Both the position numbers and the translations under genes were made by a program. The notes under the pieces were generated by a model. That model was not told the origin of the DNA and searched no databases. It saw only the letters and a list, made by a program, of their open reading frames with translations. From the NCBI GenBank assembly GCA_035712145.1, contig DASTBI010000221.1, positions 35,175-99,174 on the forward strand: DNA of 64,000 nt. Direction: 5' to 3'. How positions within the stretch are numbered: the first letter of the stretch is position 1; every line of letters begins with the position of its first letter. Below are positions 53,264 through 62,373 of the stretch, piece after piece. Source of the stretch: Candidatus Eisenbacteria bacterium. GTDB taxonomy: Bacteria; Eisenbacteria; RBG-16-71-46.

Positions 53264-56022
53264 GAGAGTGCCTCGCTCGGAGAGGGCCGCCCATAGAGGG
53301 CGAACGGAGCCCAGGTGTAGGCCGAACCTCGCTCGGCCCGGATCCGTCCTGACGCGTGCATCCATGCTCGCATCGGGGAGCGACCCGAAGCCAGCGCTTC
53401 GTAGAACAATCGCATCCATGAGCGCGCCGCTTCGTCCCCCACCGACCACAGGCTGACGAGCACCGCGCGTGCGCCCGATTGCACCAACGCGGGCAGGAGA
53501 CCGAACGCCTCGTCTCCTCCCCAAACCACGGCGTCCCCGGTCCGGCAACCGCTCAACACCACCAGACGCGCCCGAGTTCCGGCTTCGAGGACATCGAACG
53601 CCGTCCATCGCCCGTCGGAGAGGCCGATGCCGGAGAGCCTCGGCTCTTCGACGTCCCGCACTCCGTGCGACGCCACGTGGATCAGTCGCGCGCCACCCCA
53701 CCGGTCCCGGAAGACCTTCCGTCTCGCCTCTGCCCCGCACAAGAGCCACGCATGCGGGAGGCACTCGGCCACCTCGCGGGCCTCGCGCTCGGCGGTCGGC
53801 GCCTCCGCCGAGGCAATGCCGGCCACCAAAGCCGCACCGGATGCGGGAGGCTGGACCATCTCCCCGTAGAGACGGTCGCGGGCGCTCAGCAGATACGTCG
53901 TTTCTCGCCGCTCGCCGAGCGGCCGGCCGGAGGCCGGCAGGGCGTGGAACGGAAGGTCGCGCAGCCAGCCGTGAGGGACCACGGTCAGCGGACCTTCCGA
54001 GGGGTGGAGCGCGAGGGCCGGCTCGAGCAGCGCGCGTGAGAGCGTGGCGAGCAGCTCGTCCTCGGTGGCGCGCAGCGCGTCGCGGCGCTCGGTGCCAGCT
54101 TCGCCTTCGAGGGCGTAGCGGTCCCAGAGGCGCCGGAGCCTGAACACGCATTGGTGGAGCGTCTCGGGAGCGGCGTCGAGGCGCCGGTGGGAGAGCCGCT
54201 TTCCACCCATCACGAAAACGTGGATCGCGCGCCGCCCCACGAAGTATTCGATCAGGGTTTCGTCCGCGGCGAGCGCGCGCCTGAGTCTCGCGACCTCGGC
54301 CGGCCCCAGCCGCGATTGCCTCGCCTGCCGCGACGTCTCGATCTGCAGGCGCTCGTAGATCTGCTGGAGCCGCGCCACCACCGCCGAGCGCCGCCCGGGA
54401 TCGCGCGCCGGCCGGGCGTCGAGCCGGTCGAGCTCCACCCTCAGCTCGAGGGCGGACTCGAGACGTGCCACGCGCGGGTCGGGTGCGGCGGCGACCCGCA
54501 GGCGCGGCACGTGCGCGCGCTCCGACCACAGGAACGCGCGCTCCGCCGAAGCGTCCGAGGCGGAGAGCCGCTCGATCGCCTGTTCGGCGACTTCGGCCTG
54601 GTCGACCGAGAAGCTGGCCCGCAAGGTCTCGGTCGGGATGCGCGCGCGCAACAGGTCGGCGATCGCCGCCGCCCGCTCGAGACGCTCCATCGCCACTTGC
54701 TCGTCTCGTGCGGCGCGTGCGGAGACCAGCGCCCAGCGCTGCTCGAGCCAGGGATCGGGGTGACGCCTCAGGATCGCCCGCACCCGATCCAGCTGCCGAG
54801 AGACGCTCGCGTCGCCGCGAGCCGCCGCGTCCTCGGCCAGCCACAGGCGGGCCTCGGCCTCGAACACTCTCTGCCCCGCCTTGTCGAAGTGGCGCACCGC
54901 GGCGCGCGCTCGGGCGCGCACGTCCGTGGCCAGCGGCGGGAGGTGCAGCAGGCGGAGTCTCTCGAGACGCGTCCACGCCGCGAGTGACCGCTGGCCGATC
55001 CGCTCGAAGCGCCGCGCCGCCTCTTCGAGGTCCGCCATGGCCGCGTCGGTCCGAGCGGCGCGGCCGTGCCAGCGCGCGCGCAGAACGTGCGCCTCGGCTT
55101 GCTCCCACAGCGGGGCCGCGCGCTCGAAGCGCTCGATCGCCCGGTCGAACAGGGGGCCCGCGGCGACCCACCGTCCGAGGTCGAGCGCGATCCGGCCGCG
55201 TGCGACCGCGGCCATCCCCTGGAGCATGGGCTCCTCGAGCGCGTCCGCCTCACGCTGCGCCGCTTCGAGCAGCCGGCTCGCCTCGTCGTAGCGGCCGAGC
55301 CGCGCCAGCGCGGCGCCGTGCGCGAGCCGGCACTGCGCCTTGGCGCTCTCCGATCCCCGCGTCGCCCATAGCGCGGCGCTCGATTCGAAGTGCGGCAGGG
55401 CGTCTCGCAGGCGCCCGATCTCCGTGAGGAGGTTCGCCATGTTGAATCGGGTGAGCGCCAGATCCATCGTGTCCCCGCGGCGGGCGAATACGCGCTCGGC
55501 GGCGCGGTAGCGCGCCATGGCGCGCACCGGGCGGTCGCGTCTCAGGTGCAGGTTCGCGAGGTTCACGTCGAGGCGTGACGCGCGCCGCTCCTCACCCATC
55601 CGCAGGAACACGCGCCGAGCGTCCGCGGCCAGTCCGATGGCTTCCTCGTCTCGTCCCAGGTGGGTGAGCACGTCGATCATTCCGATCGCCGTGCGCGCGC
55701 GCTCCAGCGGCTTGCGCGCTCGCTCGAAGGCGCTCAGGGCCGCCTGGTAATCGCGCAGGGCCGGCCCATAGCGATGGAGTCCGCGCAGCGCGTGGGCTCG
55801 GGCCCGGCGCGCCACACCCAGAACCGCATCATCGCGGAAGCGCCCCGCGGCGGCCGCGAAGCGTCGCGCCAGCCGCAGCGCCCGTTTCCGGTCGGCGCGG
55901 CCGATCTCGCTCAGCCTGTCGCCGAGGGCCAGCGCCTGCGCGAGGTCGAGAGGCTTGGAGAAATCGGCGGCGTGGTGCGCGTCAAGTGGCGGCGCGTCGG
56001 GGGGCGATTCCGCGTGGCCCAT
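53260..56022 (-). CDS. TPR-CHAT caspase-like protein
   Basis: A 920-aa protein from ATG 56022 (a TTG at 56037 is the alternative). Residues about 30-480 are TPR-like helical repeats very rich in Ala, Arg and Leu. Residues about 560-915 form a CHAT domain, the caspase-like peptidase relative. The dyad is visible as His786 (LIHVASHGVRD) and Cys826 (LVVLSGCRTGD), followed by GGDEAFGLLPALVQSGARAVLVSLW, which is typical. No signal peptide: cytoplasmic. It follows a zinc-finger protein gene and an ECF sigma factor and is co-translated with a subtilase. A peptidase role is inferred from intact residues. Confidence 0.9.
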   Translation of the reverse strand: MGHAESPPDAPPLDAHHAADFSKPLDLAQALALGDRLSEIGRADRKRALRLARRFAAAAGRFRDDAVLGVARRARAHALRGLHRYGPALRDYQAALSAFERARKPLERARTAIGMIDVLTHLGRDEEAIGLAADARRVFLRMGEERRASRLDVNLANLHLRRDRPVRAMARYRAAERVFARRGDTMDLALTRFNMANLLTEIGRLRDALPHFESSAALWATRGSESAKAQCRLAHGAALARLGRYDEASRLLEAAQREADALEEPMLQGMAAVARGRIALDLGRWVAAGPLFDRAIERFERAAPLWEQAEAHVLRARWHGRAARTDAAMADLEEAARRFERIGQRSLAAWTRLERLRLLHLPPLATDVRARARAAVRHFDKAGQRVFEAEARLWLAEDAAARGDASVSRQLDRVRAILRRHPDPWLEQRWALVSARAARDEQVAMERLERAAAIADLLRARIPTETLRASFSVDQAEVAEQAIERLSASDASAERAFLWSERAHVPRLRVAAAPDPRVARLESALELRVELDRLDARPARDPGRRSAVVARLQQIYERLQIETSRQARQSRLGPAEVARLRRALAADETLIEYFVGRRAIHVFVMGGKRLSHRRLDAAPETLHQCVFRLRRLWDRYALEGEAGTERRDALRATEDELLATLSRALLEPALALHPSEGPLTVVPHGWLRDLPFHALPASGRPLGERRETTYLLSARDRLYGEMVQPPASGAALVAGIASAEAPTAEREAREVAECLPHAWLLCGAEARRKVFRDRWGGARLIHVASHGVRDVEEPRLSGIGLSDGRWTAFDVLEAGTRARLVVLSGCRTGDAVVWGGDEAFGLLPALVQSGARAVLVSLWSVGDEAARSWMRLFYEALASGRSPMRAWMHASGRIRAERGSAYTWAPFALYGRPSPSEALS

Positions 56023-56046
56023 GGCGCCATGAGGCAACGGAAAGAG

Positions 56047-56646
56047 TCATGGCGTCAATTCCGGAGTCGACACTTCCCAGCCATCCCCGACCACGACGAG
56101 GTGAAAGGGCGAGCTTGGACGCTCGCGAAGATTGAACTCCCCGTGGGGCTCGCTCCGAGTCTCGTCCCGCGTCCGGCCACTGACCTCGAGTCGAACCAGG
56201 CAGCCGCCGAGCGGCGGCGGCTCACCGGCCACCGAGAAGATCTGGCCGCTGACGCCGAAGGGGGCCGGCTCGCTTTCGTGGCTCAGCGCGACCTCGATCT
56301 CCAGCCGCTCGGTGGCCAGCAGCCACTGCCTTGGCCCCGAGCCCGTCGAGCGGATTCCCGAGCGCACGTCCTCCGCGCTGTCGAACACGACGTGAGCCAC
56401 ATAGGTGCCGGACATCGGGCGCAGGAAACCGCGGGGCACCGCGCGCTGCTCCGCCCGGTGACGCCACACGTCCGGCGCTCCGGGATCGAGGGCTTCCGGC
56501 AGCGCCTCCATCCAACCGCGCAGCTTCTCGAGCCGCCCGCGGCATGGCTCGCAATCCTCGAGATGGCTCCGAGGTCGGCCCTTGGAATCCGCATCGTCGA
56601 GCATGTCCAGAAGCTCGCCCCAGGTCAGGTGATCACGGTCGGTCAT
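56047..56646 (-). CDS. Zinc-finger (zf-HC2-like) protein, candidate anti-sigma factor
   Basis: A 199-aa protein with an N-terminal H-x3-C-x2-C site (HLEDCEPCRGRLEKLRGWM, residues 28-46) of the kind found in zinc-containing anti-sigma domains. The remainder is beta-rich (GTYVAHVVFDSAEDV, LEIEVALSHESEP, HLVVVGDGWEVSTPEL) with no transmembrane helix, so any anti-sigma action would be cytoplasmic. It lies between an ECF sigma factor gene (52-nt gap) and the CHAT gene (24-nt gap). Confidence 0.75.
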   Translation of the reverse strand: MTDRDHLTWGELLDMLDDADSKGRPRSHLEDCEPCRGRLEKLRGWMEALPEALDPGAPDVWRHRAEQRAVPRGFLRPMSGTYVAHVVFDSAEDVRSGIRSTGSGPRQWLLATERLEIEVALSHESEPAPFGVSGQIFSVAGEPPPLGGCLVRLEVSGRTRDETRSEPHGEFNLRERPSSPFHLVVVGDGWEVSTPELTP

Positions 56647-56698
56647 CGGTCACCGCTCCTGGATACGGACGACGAGAGCGCCTTGCCGGATACACGCG

Positions 56699-57256
56699 TC
56701 ATGCCGAGCGCCCCTTCCGCCGCCTGGAGTCGAGCGCTTCGAGCAGCCGCTCGAGGCATCGCATGCGCGTCGGTCCGACGCTTCCCACCGGCATCCCGAG
56801 CTGGCCGGCGACCTGCCGGTAGTCCGGCTCTTCACGCTCGTAGTAGAGCGCCCGCAGCAATTCCCGGCAACGTGGTGAGAGGGTCGCGAGCGCTTCGCGC
56901 ACTTCCTGGGCCCGTTCCATGCGCTCGAGCACGGCTTCCAGCTCAGGACCGGGATCCGGAAGGTCAGGAGGCTCGGCCGTGAGGGATTCCCGCCGCCGTC
57001 GCGCGAGATGGTCGAGACACAGGTGCCGCGCGGTCACCATGAGCCAGCGCGTGAGCGCGCGCGGATCCTCGATGCGGCCCGCGTGGCGATGGAGCCTGAG
57101 AAAGGTCTCCTGGAAGAGGTCCTCTCCGTCGCTGGCCGCGATCCGGTGCGCGCGGATCACCGAATGGACCAGGGCCTGATAACGGGCGACCAGATCGCGC
57201 CATGCGGACTCTTCGCCCGCCACGGCGCGCGCCAGGAGCCCCTCACGTTCCGTCAT
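56699..57256 (-). CDS. ECF-type RNA polymerase sigma factor
   Basis: A 185-aa sigma-70 family protein. Region 2: LVARYQALVHSVIRAHRIAASDGEDLFQETFLRLHRH. Region 4: LATLSPRCRELLRALYYEREEPDYRQVAGQLGMPVGSVGPTRMRCLERL, with the helix-turn-helix in the second half. The ATG at 57256 is preferred to a 112-residue longer reading. It heads the module of zinc-finger, CHAT and subtilase genes and probably directs their expression or that of a linked regulon; that is inference. Confidence 0.93.
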   Translation of the reverse strand: MTEREGLLARAVAGEESAWRDLVARYQALVHSVIRAHRIAASDGEDLFQETFLRLHRHAGRIEDPRALTRWLMVTARHLCLDHLARRRRESLTAEPPDLPDPGPELEAVLERMERAQEVREALATLSPRCRELLRALYYEREEPDYRQVAGQLGMPVGSVGPTRMRCLERLLEALDSRRRKGRSA

Positions 57257-57340
57257 GGCCGCCCATCTTAGCGGGAACGCGCGCCTCGTGTTCGACACGA
57301 CTGGTATCTCGACGAGGCTCCGGCCCGTCTTCTTCACGCC

Positions 57341-60121
57341 ATGGCTTTGTCCCGCTCGAAACGTCCCGCGCGATTCCTCCTCGGCGCACTGCTCCTGATC
57401 CTTCCATCGACTCTCGCGTGGAAAGCCTCGCGCCCTGGAACGCGGCTCGAGTACACGGTGACGCATTCGCCCACCGGGATGGAGGTCGAGATGCGGTGGC
57501 GCGGCGCCGGCCCCGGCGACACCCCCACGTTTTCGAGACTGCGTCTCGCGGGGGGGCCAGGCATCGACGAGGTCAGCGCTCTCGATCGGCAAGGCCGAAG
57601 CCTTTCCGTCGTCCAGGAGATGCCGGCCGGCTCATCACCTCGCTGGCGCGTCGTGGCCCCCGCTTCCGGCGTCGCGCGCGTGCGGTACCGCGTGACCGCC
57701 GCGCCGCGGGCCGAAGGCTCGATGAAACCCGAGGCGCAGAGCTCGGCGATAGGACCGTCGTGGTCGCTCCTGGCGGGCCGCGACCTGTTCCTGGTGCCGT
57801 CGTCCTTCGAGCGGGTGAAGGCCGTCATGATCCGCCTCGACGCGCCCGCTGAGCAACGCGCGATCGCACCGTGGCTCGAGCCCGGGCGAGGCACGGCTCC
57901 CCAGCGTGTCGCCGGAGGACTCGAGGAGCTGCTGGCTACGCCGCTCGCATTCGGCCGCTTCGCCTTGGACTCCTTCGCGGTCGGCGCCACGCGCTACCGA
58001 GTGTGGAGCGAGGCGTCGATCCCGGGCTCGGAAAGGACGCGAATCGTCGCACAGGCCCGCGCCGTGGCCACCGACCTCGCGGACCAGGTGCGGCGGCCTC
58101 TGGGCGCGACCTACACGGTGATCGCGACCCCCACGCTCGACGACCTCGGAACGCCGACCGGCGCGGCCTGGGGGAGTGGCCAGGGCGGCGGCGCCTCGCC
58201 GCTCACGACCACGCGGCTCCGAGGGATCGCGCTCTCTCTGGCGGATGCCTACGTCCTGTCACGGCCGCATCGATTCGAGCTCGACGCGTTGGACGAGAGC
58301 TGGCTCGCGCCTGCCCTTCGCAATCTCTTGGCCGAGAGAGCCGTGGCCCGCGCCCGCGGCGTGTCGCGGGCCGACCTCGATCGCGTGCTCGCCTATCGCT
58401 ACGCGATGCTTCCCGAGACGATGCGCGAGGATCTCGACCTCGAGCGGGTTCGCACTCCGTTCCCGACGGCCGAGGGCCAGGTCGCGGCGGTCGAGGAGGC
58501 CGGCCCCTACGTGCTCGCGCGTCTCGATCGAGATCTGGCCGGAGACGATCCTGGGCGCTCGCGGCTCGCCGCGGCGCTGGCGCGCGCCGCTCGCCACGAT
58601 CACGTCCGCTCCTTCTGGTCCGCGTTCGATCCCGAAGACCGCGAGCGCGTCGCGGCATTTCGAGCCCGGTACGTGAGAGGCCGCGAGCTGCTCGACGTCT
58701 CCGCCGACCGGGATCCTGCCGAGATGCAGACGGTCTCCCCGATCACGGGTGTGCCGGTGCAACGCGTGCGCCTCGCGGCGACGGGCCATACGCTCGGCTA
58801 TCTCGAGCCATGCGGGTGCCGCGTCAACCAGGCCGGCGGCGTCGCCAAGCGCGCCCGCCGCGTCGCCGAGCTGCGCGCGCGCTTTCCGGGACTGTTACTG
58901 GTCGACGCGGGATCGTCGTTCGGCGATCCGGGCCAGATGCCGATGCTCGACGAGCTCGCGCGCGCGGAGCTCCACCTCTATCTCGGCACGATGCGGTCGA
59001 TGGGCTACGACGCGCTCGCGCCGGGATGGTCCGATCTCGCTCGTGGCCCTTCCTTGTTCGCGACGCTCGGAACCGGGTCGGCTCTTCCCTATACCACCGC
59101 CAACCTTCGTCACTCGCGCAAGTCCCTCGCTCCTCCCGCGCGCGTCGTCGAGCGCGACGGTGTGCGCGCGCGGATCGTCGGCGTCTTCGAGCCCGCCCTC
59201 CCGCTGCAGCGGCCTTCGCGCCTCGACGCGAGCCTCGACTCGCTGGAGATCGAGGACCCGGTGGCGGCTGTGCGGGCCGCGCTGGCCGGCGCGCCCTCGT
59301 CCGATCTCTGCATTGTTCTCGGGGAGCTTTCCTATCGCGCGGTCCGCGAGATCGCCCGGACCTGCCCCGAGGTGGATGTCATCGTCACCAGCCCCGACCG
59401 CATCCGTGGCGAGCTGACGGCGAACGGCGCGGGCTCGAGCCTGAGCCCGTCATCGGGTTTTCTCGATCGCGCGTTCGTCCTCTACGCGGACCTCGGCGAG
59501 TACGGGATCGAGACCCTCGATCTCGGTCTCGGCATGGACGGTCGCGTCGTCGACGCGCGGGTCGAGCCGTTCGATCTCGGTGACGACGTGCGCGAAGACC
59601 CCGTGGTGCGCGCGAGGCTGGATCGCTTCTACACCACCGTCACCCGGACCATGACGACCGCCCATGTCGAGATTCCGGACGCGGCCGATCCCGAGCGACG
59701 GGGCGGGTACGCCGGGAGGCAGGCCTGCGCGTCCTGTCATCCGTCGGAGACCGCCCAGTGGGAGACCACGGCGCACGCGGACGCCTTCAAGACGCTGCTC
59801 GACGCGCACCGCCACTACCAGCCGCGGTGCGTGGCCTGCCACGTCGTTGGGTTCGGGACCCCCGACGGCTATCGCTCCGATTCGCGAGAGCTGGCGGACG
59901 TGCAGTGCGAGGCCTGCCATGGACCGGGGGCGGCGCACGCGCGCGACCCGATTCGCGGCCGGATCGCCCGCGAGGTCCCGGAACGGGTTTGCGTGTCCTG
60001 TCACACGCCCGAGCACTCGGACGCGTTCGTCTACCAGGACCGGCTTCCGCTCGTGGCGCACGGGAAGAGAGGGATCACGGCATCGCGCGCTGCGGAGGAA
60101 ACTCAGGGCGCGCGGCGCTGA
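57341..60121 (+). CDS. Exported fusion: M61-like, metallophosphatase-like and tetrahaem cytochrome domains
   Basis: A 926-aa protein with a signal peptide at residues 1-26. Residues about 35-400 follow the pattern of M61 glycyl-aminopeptidases (WRVVAPASGVARVRYRV, AGRDLFLVPSSFE, ELLATPLAFGRFALDSF, DESWLAPALRNLLAERAVARARGVS) but lack the HExxH zinc site. Residues about 475-760 resemble 5'-nucleotidase/calcineurin-like modules with the GYLEPCGCRVNQAGGVAKRARR signature, split here at Cys491 and Cys493. Residues 790-900 hold four CxxCH haem sites (796-800, 830-834, 856-860, 884-888), as in cytochrome c554-type domains. No ribosome-binding site is obvious. It is divergent from the ECF sigma gene. 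An electron-transfer role in the periplasm is inferred. Confidence 0.75.
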   Translation: MALSRSKRPARFLLGALLLILPSTLAWKASRPGTRLEYTVTHSPTGMEVEMRWRGAGPGDTPTFSRLRLAGGPGIDEVSALDRQGRSLSVVQEMPAGSSPRWRVVAPASGVARVRYRVTAAPRAEGSMKPEAQSSAIGPSWSLLAGRDLFLVPSSFERVKAVMIRLDAPAEQRAIAPWLEPGRGTAPQRVAGGLEELLATPLAFGRFALDSFAVGATRYRVWSEASIPGSERTRIVAQARAVATDLADQVRRPLGATYTVIATPTLDDLGTPTGAAWGSGQGGGASPLTTTRLRGIALSLADAYVLSRPHRFELDALDESWLAPALRNLLAERAVARARGVSRADLDRVLAYRYAMLPETMREDLDLERVRTPFPTAEGQVAAVEEAGPYVLARLDRDLAGDDPGRSRLAAALARAARHDHVRSFWSAFDPEDRERVAAFRARYVRGRELLDVSADRDPAEMQTVSPITGVPVQRVRLAATGHTLGYLEPCGCRVNQAGGVAKRARRVAELRARFPGLLLVDAGSSFGDPGQMPMLDELARAELHLYLGTMRSMGYDALAPGWSDLARGPSLFATLGTGSALPYTTANLRHSRKSLAPPARVVERDGVRARIVGVFEPALPLQRPSRLDASLDSLEIEDPVAAVRAALAGAPSSDLCIVLGELSYRAVREIARTCPEVDVIVTSPDRIRGELTANGAGSSLSPSSGFLDRAFVLYADLGEYGIETLDLGLGMDGRVVDARVEPFDLGDDVREDPVVRARLDRFYTTVTRTMTTAHVEIPDAADPERRGGYAGRQACASCHPSETAQWETTAHADAFKTLLDAHRHYQPRCVACHVVGFGTPDGYRSDSRELADVQCEACHGPGAAHARDPIRGRIAREVPERVCVSCHTPEHSDAFVYQDRLPLVAHGKRGITASRAAEETQGARR

Positions 60122-60214
60122 CGAGAGAATGACGCGTGGGGAACTCCTCCACGTGCGCGGCGCGAGCCCGGCCCTTCGCTCCGCGAAAGCTTCGGGCCGG
60201 AGGAGGAAACCTCC

Positions 60215-60496
60215 ATGCGTACGTTCATTCTCCTGGCGCTGGTGGCCACGGTCGTGGCCCTCGGTCTGACCATGGCTCCGACGTCGCAACCTTCGCGTTA
60301 TGGCACCGCGCTCGGGACCAGCGTCGCCTTCGCACAGGACGACGAAGTGATTCCGCCGAAGCCGAGACCCGATCCGGCGTGCCAGCGCGCTTGCCTGAGC
60401 GCGAACGGCGTCAAGTTCTGCGGGACCGGGACCGGCGTCAAAGGCTGCAAGAGCATCGTCAACAACAACTGTATCTTCGTGATCTGTCCGCTGTAG
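60215..60496 (+). CDS. Small secreted Cys-rich peptide
   Basis: A 93-aa product with AGGAGG 8 nt before the ATG. A hydrophobic leader (FILLALVATVVALGLTM) is followed by an apparent cleavage region ending VAFA near residue 40. The mature part has six Cys in about 40 residues (ACQRACLSANGVKFCG, VKGCKSIVNNNCIFVICPL), suggesting three disulfides. I do not recognise the family. It is the next gene after the multihaem fusion, 93 nt away in the same direction. Confidence 0.7.
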   Translation: MRTFILLALVATVVALGLTMAPTSQPSRYGTALGTSVAFAQDDEVIPPKPRPDPACQRACLSANGVKFCGTGTGVKGCKSIVNNNCIFVICPL

Positions 60497-60601
60497 ACGC
60501 GACGCCCGCGGCGGGGCCGTCATTCCGGGTCGGGATGGCGAGCCTCTCGCCGCGGGCGGGCGCTGGCGTCATCCGCGAAGCGCGACGAGGCAGACCCGAC
60601 G

Positions 60602-61261
60602 CTAATGGGCAGTCGGCTTGGCCGCCGACTTTCCCCAGATCTCCGCGAGCCGCCGGTCGCGGCCGCATCCCTCGCGATAGCTCTTGTAGCGCTCGGGATT
60701 CACCTGGCAGTAGTTCTGGTGATAGTCCTCGGCGGGCCAGAAGACGCCGGCCGGCTGGATGATCGTGACGATCGGTTTCTTGAGCACGCCGGACTTCTCG
60801 AGCGCCCGCTTCGACGCGTACGCGGCGTTGGCCTCGGTGGAGTCACGATAGAAGATCGCGGAGCGGTAGTGCTTTCCGATGTCGCAGAACTGGCCGTCGC
60901 CCTGGGTGGGATCGATGCTGTGCCAGAAGATGTCGAGCAGCTTCGCGTACGAGATCTGGGCGGGATCGTAGGCGATGTCGATGGCCTCGAAATGTCCCGT
61001 CCTGTGCGACGAGACCTGCTCGTAGGTCGGATGCTTCTCGCGGCCACCGGTATAGCCGGAAACGACGGATTTGATCCCGGGCCTTCCCTCGAAGTCGTTC
61101 TCCCCGCACCAGAAGCAGCCCATGGCGAAATAGGCATGCTCGGTCGCGGTCGAGATCACCTTCATCCTCGGCGAGGTGGACGGAGCTTTCGCCGGCGCAT
61201 TCGCGGCGTGAAGCGCCGCGGGGAGGAGCAGGACGGTCAGCAGGATCGAGGCGCGGAACAT
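60602..61261 (-). CDS. msrA: Exported peptide methionine sulfoxide reductase MsrA
   Basis: A 219-aa protein with a signal peptide (MFRASILLTVLLLPAALHA). The active-site motif is AMGCFWCGENDFE, where the first Cys reduces methionine S-sulfoxide; family marks SVVSGYTGG, HFEAIDIAYDP, DIFWHSIDPTQ, YRSAIFY and EDYHQNY are all present. Export suggests repair of periplasmic proteins. Some bacterial MsrA proteins carry selenocysteine here, but this one encodes Cys. Confidence 0.94.
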   Translation of the reverse strand: MFRASILLTVLLLPAALHAANAPAKAPSTSPRMKVISTATEHAYFAMGCFWCGENDFEGRPGIKSVVSGYTGGREKHPTYEQVSSHRTGHFEAIDIAYDPAQISYAKLLDIFWHSIDPTQGDGQFCDIGKHYRSAIFYRDSTEANAAYASKRALEKSGVLKKPIVTIIQPAGVFWPAEDYHQNYCQVNPERYKSYREGCGRDRRLAEIWGKSAAKPTAH

Positions 61262-61282
61262 GGCAGGAGCATACAACAGCAA

Positions 61283-61308
61283 CGGCCGGGGATTGTTCTC
61301 CCCGGCCG
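61283..61308 (-). terminator. Strong hairpin between two minus-strand genes
   Basis: A perfect 10-bp GC-rich stem (61283-61292 with 61299-61308) closes a 6-nt loop. On the minus strand it follows the stop at 61331 and is trailed by TTGCTGTTGT, a weak T-rich tail, just before msrA. Probably a terminator or a transcript-end structure for the upstream gene. Confidence 0.55.
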
Positions 61309-61330
61309 CCCGGACCGCCTTCGAGTTTCT

Positions 61331-61744
61331 CTAGTGGCGGCCCTTCTTCTTCATCTGTCCCGGAGGCCCGCCGTGCGGGTGGCTCTTCCACGACTTCGAC
61401 GGCACGCGCAGGATCGGCTGCGGGACCGAGCGCACGTCGACCACCATGTACGGCCCGCTGGTCCTCGACGAGCGGTACCAGTAGCCGTCGTTGTACAGGT
61501 AGTACCTGCCGTTGTAGCGGAAGACGTCGTAGTCCGTGTTGTCGACCGCGTAGACCAGCGTCCCGGGAATCGCGACGAGATCCGGCCGCGTGCCCAGCAC
61601 GACGCGGGGCGCAGGCGGCGCGTTGTTCACGCCCACCGTGAATCCGTAATACGTCGCCGCGCCAGCCTGCGGCGCCATGGCGACCGCAAAGCCCAGCATC
61701 AGCGCGATGGCCGTCCAGCGCTTCACCATTCGAGTCTTGATCAT
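61331..61744 (-). CDS. Small exported aromatic-rich protein
   Basis: A 137-aa product from ATG 61744 (GGGAG about 6 nt upstream) with a signal peptide (TAIALMLGFAVAMAPQAGAA). The mature part is Tyr-rich (YNGRYYLYNDGYWYRSSRTSGPYMVV), a pattern common in small secreted proteins that may bind surfaces or polymers, then a basic tail (MKKKGRH). Function unknown. Confidence 0.75.
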   Translation of the reverse strand: MIKTRMVKRWTAIALMLGFAVAMAPQAGAATYYGFTVGVNNAPPAPRVVLGTRPDLVAIPGTLVYAVDNTDYDVFRYNGRYYLYNDGYWYRSSRTSGPYMVVDVRSVPQPILRVPSKSWKSHPHGGPPGQMKKKGRH

Positions 61745-61770
61745 GATCGCTCCCTTCGTTCGAGAGGCGG

Positions 61771-62373
61771 TCAATGCCTCGCTCGTTGGACGCGCTCGCG
61801 CGGTTCCTTGCGCTTGGGGTCCTTCAGCACCACGTTCACGCCGTCGATCGTTCCGGTGACGACTCTCTGGACCTGCTCGACCGCTTCGGCGCCGACTTCA
61901 CCCGCGGCGCGGATCGCGCCCGAGGCCGCCGCCGAGGCCGTCTCCTCGACTTCCATGCCGAGGTCGCGCGCCGCTTCGATCGCGCCCTCGACCGTCCCCT
62001 TGGCGGCATAGCCGATGTCGCCGCCGAGATCGTGCACGCCGCGCACCACGGCGCCGGCGCTGCCGGTCACGGTGTCCAGTGTCGCCTGGCCCACCTGCTG
62101 CGAGCCGCGAATGGCGCCCATCATGATCGACTTCGCCGCGTCCCCGACTTCCACGCCCACTTCCGCGACGCCGTGCACGGCTCCGGCCACGGTCTCGACC
62201 ACGAGACCCGAGACTTCCTCCTGCGCCGCACGCGCGGTCCTGAGCGTCTGCGCCAGCGTTCCGCTCACGCCTTCCACCACCGCGCCGGCCACGTCTCCCG
62301 CGCCCTCCAGCGCGCCGACGACGTTCTGTCTGGCTTCCGCCATGACGTTCTTCGATTGCCGCTTCCTGGCCAT
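61771..62373 (-). CDS. Ala/Gly/Val-rich amphipathic repeat protein
   Basis: A 200-aa product with AGGAGG 8 nt before the ATG at 62373. Composition is dominated by Ala, Val, Gly and Glu, with loosely repeated blocks of about 22 residues (VVGALEGAGDVAGAVVEGV, TVTGSAGAVVRGVHDLGG, KGTVEGAIEAARDLGMEVEE). Such amphipathic repeats resemble LEA-type or phasin-like proteins, but I cannot assign it to a family. No signal peptide. Confidence 0.7.
   Translation of the reverse strand: MARKRQSKNVMAEARQNVVGALEGAGDVAGAVVEGVSGTLAQTLRTARAAQEEVSGLVVETVAGAVHGVAEVGVEVGDAAKSIMMGAIRGSQQVGQATLDTVTGSAGAVVRGVHDLGGDIGYAAKGTVEGAIEAARDLGMEVEETASAAASGAIRAAGEVGAEAVEQVQRVVTGTIDGVNVVLKDPKRKEPRERVQRARH

Noticed and set aside
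57288..57298. GTGT-TCG-ACAC symmetry upstream of the sigma factor considered as a LexA-type operator
   Set aside because: Too short and imperfect, with no second instance in the window.
60602..61261. msrA considered as a second selenoprotein
   Set aside because: The active-site codon encodes Cys and the frame has no internal TGA.
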